This document shows positions 8,436-9,363 of a stretch of 9,363 nt of DNA, one piece after another. Within the stretch, counting starts at the first letter, position 1. Every line of letters starts with the position of its first letter. The position numbers were made by a program, and so were the translations under genes. Under the pieces are notes generated by a model. It was not told where the DNA came from and made no database searches. It was given only the letters and a program-made list of their open reading frames with translations. The DNA is from Fluviicola sp. Its GTDB lineage: Bacteria; Bacteroidota; Bacteroidia; Flavobacteriales_D; Crocinitomicaceae. Location of the stretch: assembly GCF_030151805.1 (NCBI RefSeq), contig NZ_JASLCN010000345.1, positions 1 through 9,363 on the forward strand, in the 5' to 3' direction.

Positions 8436-8828
8436 TTAATTTGGTTGATAATTCAAGCTGAGTGATTTTAAATAAATCATCGCTGTATTCTGCACTTCAA
8501 TAAAAAGGTTATATGACTTGTTATCATCCAGATTTGGAAATTGAATCAATATATTGTTACCATTGATTAAGTTTTGAGATTCAATATCTGATTTTGCCCC
8601 GTAAAAAACAGCCCTTGGGTTTTGAGAATTCCCTTCAAAAACGCGAACCGTTAAGGCTCCAAAATCACTTATATCATTCAGATACACTTCCAAGGATAAC
8701 AATGGACTTCGTGAGTTCAGCGAATCTGTATTTTGAACAAGATGGACTTCAGCGGCTAAACTATCCAACTGAGAAAATAATGATGGTGATACTAAAAGTA
8801 CCAACGCAAGAATAAGGTGGTTTTTCAT
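8436..8828 (-). CDS. Small secreted protein of unknown function, 130 aa, first gene of the operon
   Basis: The start is taken at 8828 and not at the upstream in-frame ATG at 8924. From 8828 the protein opens with a classical signal peptide (MKNHLILALVLLVSPSLFS, cleavage near residue 19). The 32 extra residues of the longer form are Phe/Leu-rich, would spoil that signal, and would begin upstream of the promoter element at 8903-8910. The mature part of about 110 residues looks all-beta (LLSLEVYL at 43-50, ALTVRVFEG at 58-66, NILIQFPNL at 92-100, YNLFIEVQ at 106-113, MIYLKSLSLNY at 117-127), compatible with an Ig/FN3-like sandwich. That fold call is inference. I do not recognise the family, and there are no cysteines in the mature part. 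It is the promoter-proximal gene, 14 nt before the DNRLRE gene, so its product is probably an exported partner of the same system. Confidence 0.8.
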   Translation of the reverse strand: MKNHLILALVLLVSPSLFSQLDSLAAEVHLVQNTDSLNSRSPLLSLEVYLNDISDFGALTVRVFEGNSQNPRAVFYGAKSDIESQNLINGNNILIQFPNLDDNKSYNLFIEVQNTAMIYLKSLSLNYQPN

Positions 8829-8872
8829 GAAAAATGATATACAATTCTTTAATTTCAAAAAAATCAAATGAA

Positions 8873-8890
8873 ACCTGAAGAAAATCAGGT
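8873..8890 (-). promoter_or_regulatory. Small hairpin in the operon leader
   Basis: Plus-strand bases ACCTGA (8873-8878) and TCAGGT (8885-8890) pair perfectly around a 6-nt A-rich loop. They lie just downstream of the predicted start of the minus-strand transcript. This could be a 5'-end stabilising stem or an operator. A 6-bp stem in about 130 nt is not rare by chance, so the call is weak. Confidence 0.25.
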
Positions 8891-8902
8891 AAAATTCAAC
8901 CG

Positions 8903-8910
8903 CAAAGGTA
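8903..8910 (-). promoter_or_regulatory. Bacteroidota -7 promoter element for the five-gene operon
   Basis: Read on the minus strand this is TACCTTTG, an exact match to the Bacteroidota -7 consensus TAnnTTTG. Transcription would start about 7 nt downstream (near 8896), leaving a leader of roughly 68 nt before the ATG at 8828. The -33 region (around 8927-8934, minus-strand TATTTTAA) is only a partial match to TTTG. The position excludes the longer start at 8924 for the first gene. Confidence 0.6.
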
Positions 8911-8934
8911 TCCAATTCTTTCATATTAAAATAC

Positions 8935-8942
8935 TACTTTTG
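8935..8942 (+). promoter_or_regulatory. Bacteroidota -7 promoter element for the MORN-variant gene
   Basis: The plus strand reads TACTTTTG, an exact match to TAnnTTTG. A start about 7 nt downstream gives a very short leader (about 8-10 nt) before ATG 8958. No good TTTG -33 box is visible 19-21 nt upstream, so activity may be weak or helped by a regulator. It is back to back with the opposite-strand element at 8903-8910, with 24 nt between them. Confidence 0.5.
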
Positions 8943-8957
8943 GAAAAAAAACAAAAG

Positions 8958-9363
8958 ATGTTTCAATCAACCAATTTCACCGTCTTCAAGTCAGTTAAAC
9001 GATGCTTAACCATCTGTTTACTGTTCGTTTACCCATTCGCTGGAAAGGCTCAGAAATTTGAAATTGAGAACAAATTCCATATTAAACAAGACAATAAATC
9101 CATTGTTTTCCACGTCCTCGACACGGACGACAGTCAACTGAAAAAACACCACCCGGACAAGATCTATTTCTGGTTCAAGTCGCAAAAAATTCTTGCTACC
9201 CAGGGCGGAAGTTCGGGCAGTTTGCTGAATGGTCAGTACGAATCATTCTATAAGAATAATCAACTGGCGGAAAGAGGAGTTTTCAAAAAAGGATTGAAAC
9301 ACGGAGTGTGGAAATTCTGGGGCGAAAACGGCATATTGATCCACCAGGAAAATTGGTCACGCG
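8958..9363 (+). CDS. MORN-variant (YwqK-like) secreted protein, N-terminal 135 codons, runs off the right edge
   Basis: The reading frame is open from ATG at 8958 to the window edge. Residues 11-32 form a signal peptide (basic KSVKR, a hydrophobic LTICLLFVYPFAG, then KAQ). After a less conserved region (33-85), residues 89-133 contain a MORN-variant/YwqK unit: NGQYESFYKNNQLAERGVF (91-109) followed by KGLKHGVWKFWGENGILIHQ (111-130). These follow the usual G-x-(Y/W)-x-x-(F/Y)-x-x-(N/G)-G-x-(L/I) pattern. More repeats are expected beyond the edge. Many such proteins are labelled 'toxin-antitoxin system YwqK family antitoxin', but the label is a domain name and gives no function. In Bacteroidota they are usually secreted or envelope proteins. 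The gene is transcribed away from the five-gene operon from its own promoter, so a functional link is uncertain. Confidence 0.82.
   Translation, partial: MFQSTNFTVFKSVKRCLTICLLFVYPFAGKAQKFEIENKFHIKQDNKSIVFHVLDTDDSQLKKHHPDKIYFWFKSQKILATQGGSSGSLLNGQYESFYKNNQLAERGVFKKGLKHGVWKFWGENGILIHQENWSR

Noticed and set aside
8958..9363. Calling the MORN-variant protein an antitoxin
   Set aside because: The YwqK name is a family label. The protein has a signal peptide and no partner toxin is visible, so an antitoxin function is not supported.

Overview
The window reads as a chromosomal segment of a Bacteroidota bacterium, most likely Flavobacteriales (Fluviicola/Crocinitomicaceae-like, an inference from memory of similar protein families). 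The evidence is AT-rich coding DNA (roughly 40% GC by eye), no strong Shine-Dalgarno sites, two exact matches to the Bacteroidota -7 promoter element TAnnTTTG, and typical Bacteroidota families: a giant Rhs/SpvB-like secreted protein, a DNRLRE-type secreted protein, an OmpH/Skp chaperone and a YwqK/MORN-variant protein.

Layout. Almost the whole window (8828 down to 1) is one tightly packed minus-strand operon of five genes. In transcription order they are: a 130-aa secreted protein of unknown function (8828-8436); a 597-aa secreted protein with two DNRLRE-like domains separated by a SprB-like Ig repeat (8421-6628); a 163-aa membrane-anchored OmpH/Skp-family chaperone (6624-6133); a 199-aa exported protein of unknown function (6133-5534); and the 5' 1844 codons of a giant Rhs/SpvB-like protein (5532 to beyond base 1). 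The gaps are 14 nt, 3 nt, a 1-nt overlap (TAATG) and 1 nt, so translation is probably coupled. The giant gene has no stop in the window. From 8958 to the right edge a divergent plus-strand gene encodes the N-terminal 135 residues of a MORN-variant (YwqK-like) secreted protein. The 129-nt gap between the two units (8829-8957) holds back-to-back promoters.

How the genes may work together. Every product in the operon has an N-terminal export signal or membrane anchor. The simplest reading is an envelope or secretion module. The giant Rhs-like protein would be the main cargo or surface machine, the Skp-like protein a local periplasmic holdase for it, and the DNRLRE protein and the two small exported proteins accessory or surface partners. 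This is inference from gene order. The C-terminal end of the giant protein, where an Rhs core and any toxin domain would lie, is outside the window.

The most striking non-coding signal is a perfect 17-bp inverted repeat with a 19-nt spacer (7476-7528). It lies inside the DNRLRE gene, exactly where the Ig-like spacer meets the second DNRLRE domain. No tRNA, rRNA, CRISPR array, insertion sequence or convincing terminator was seen.
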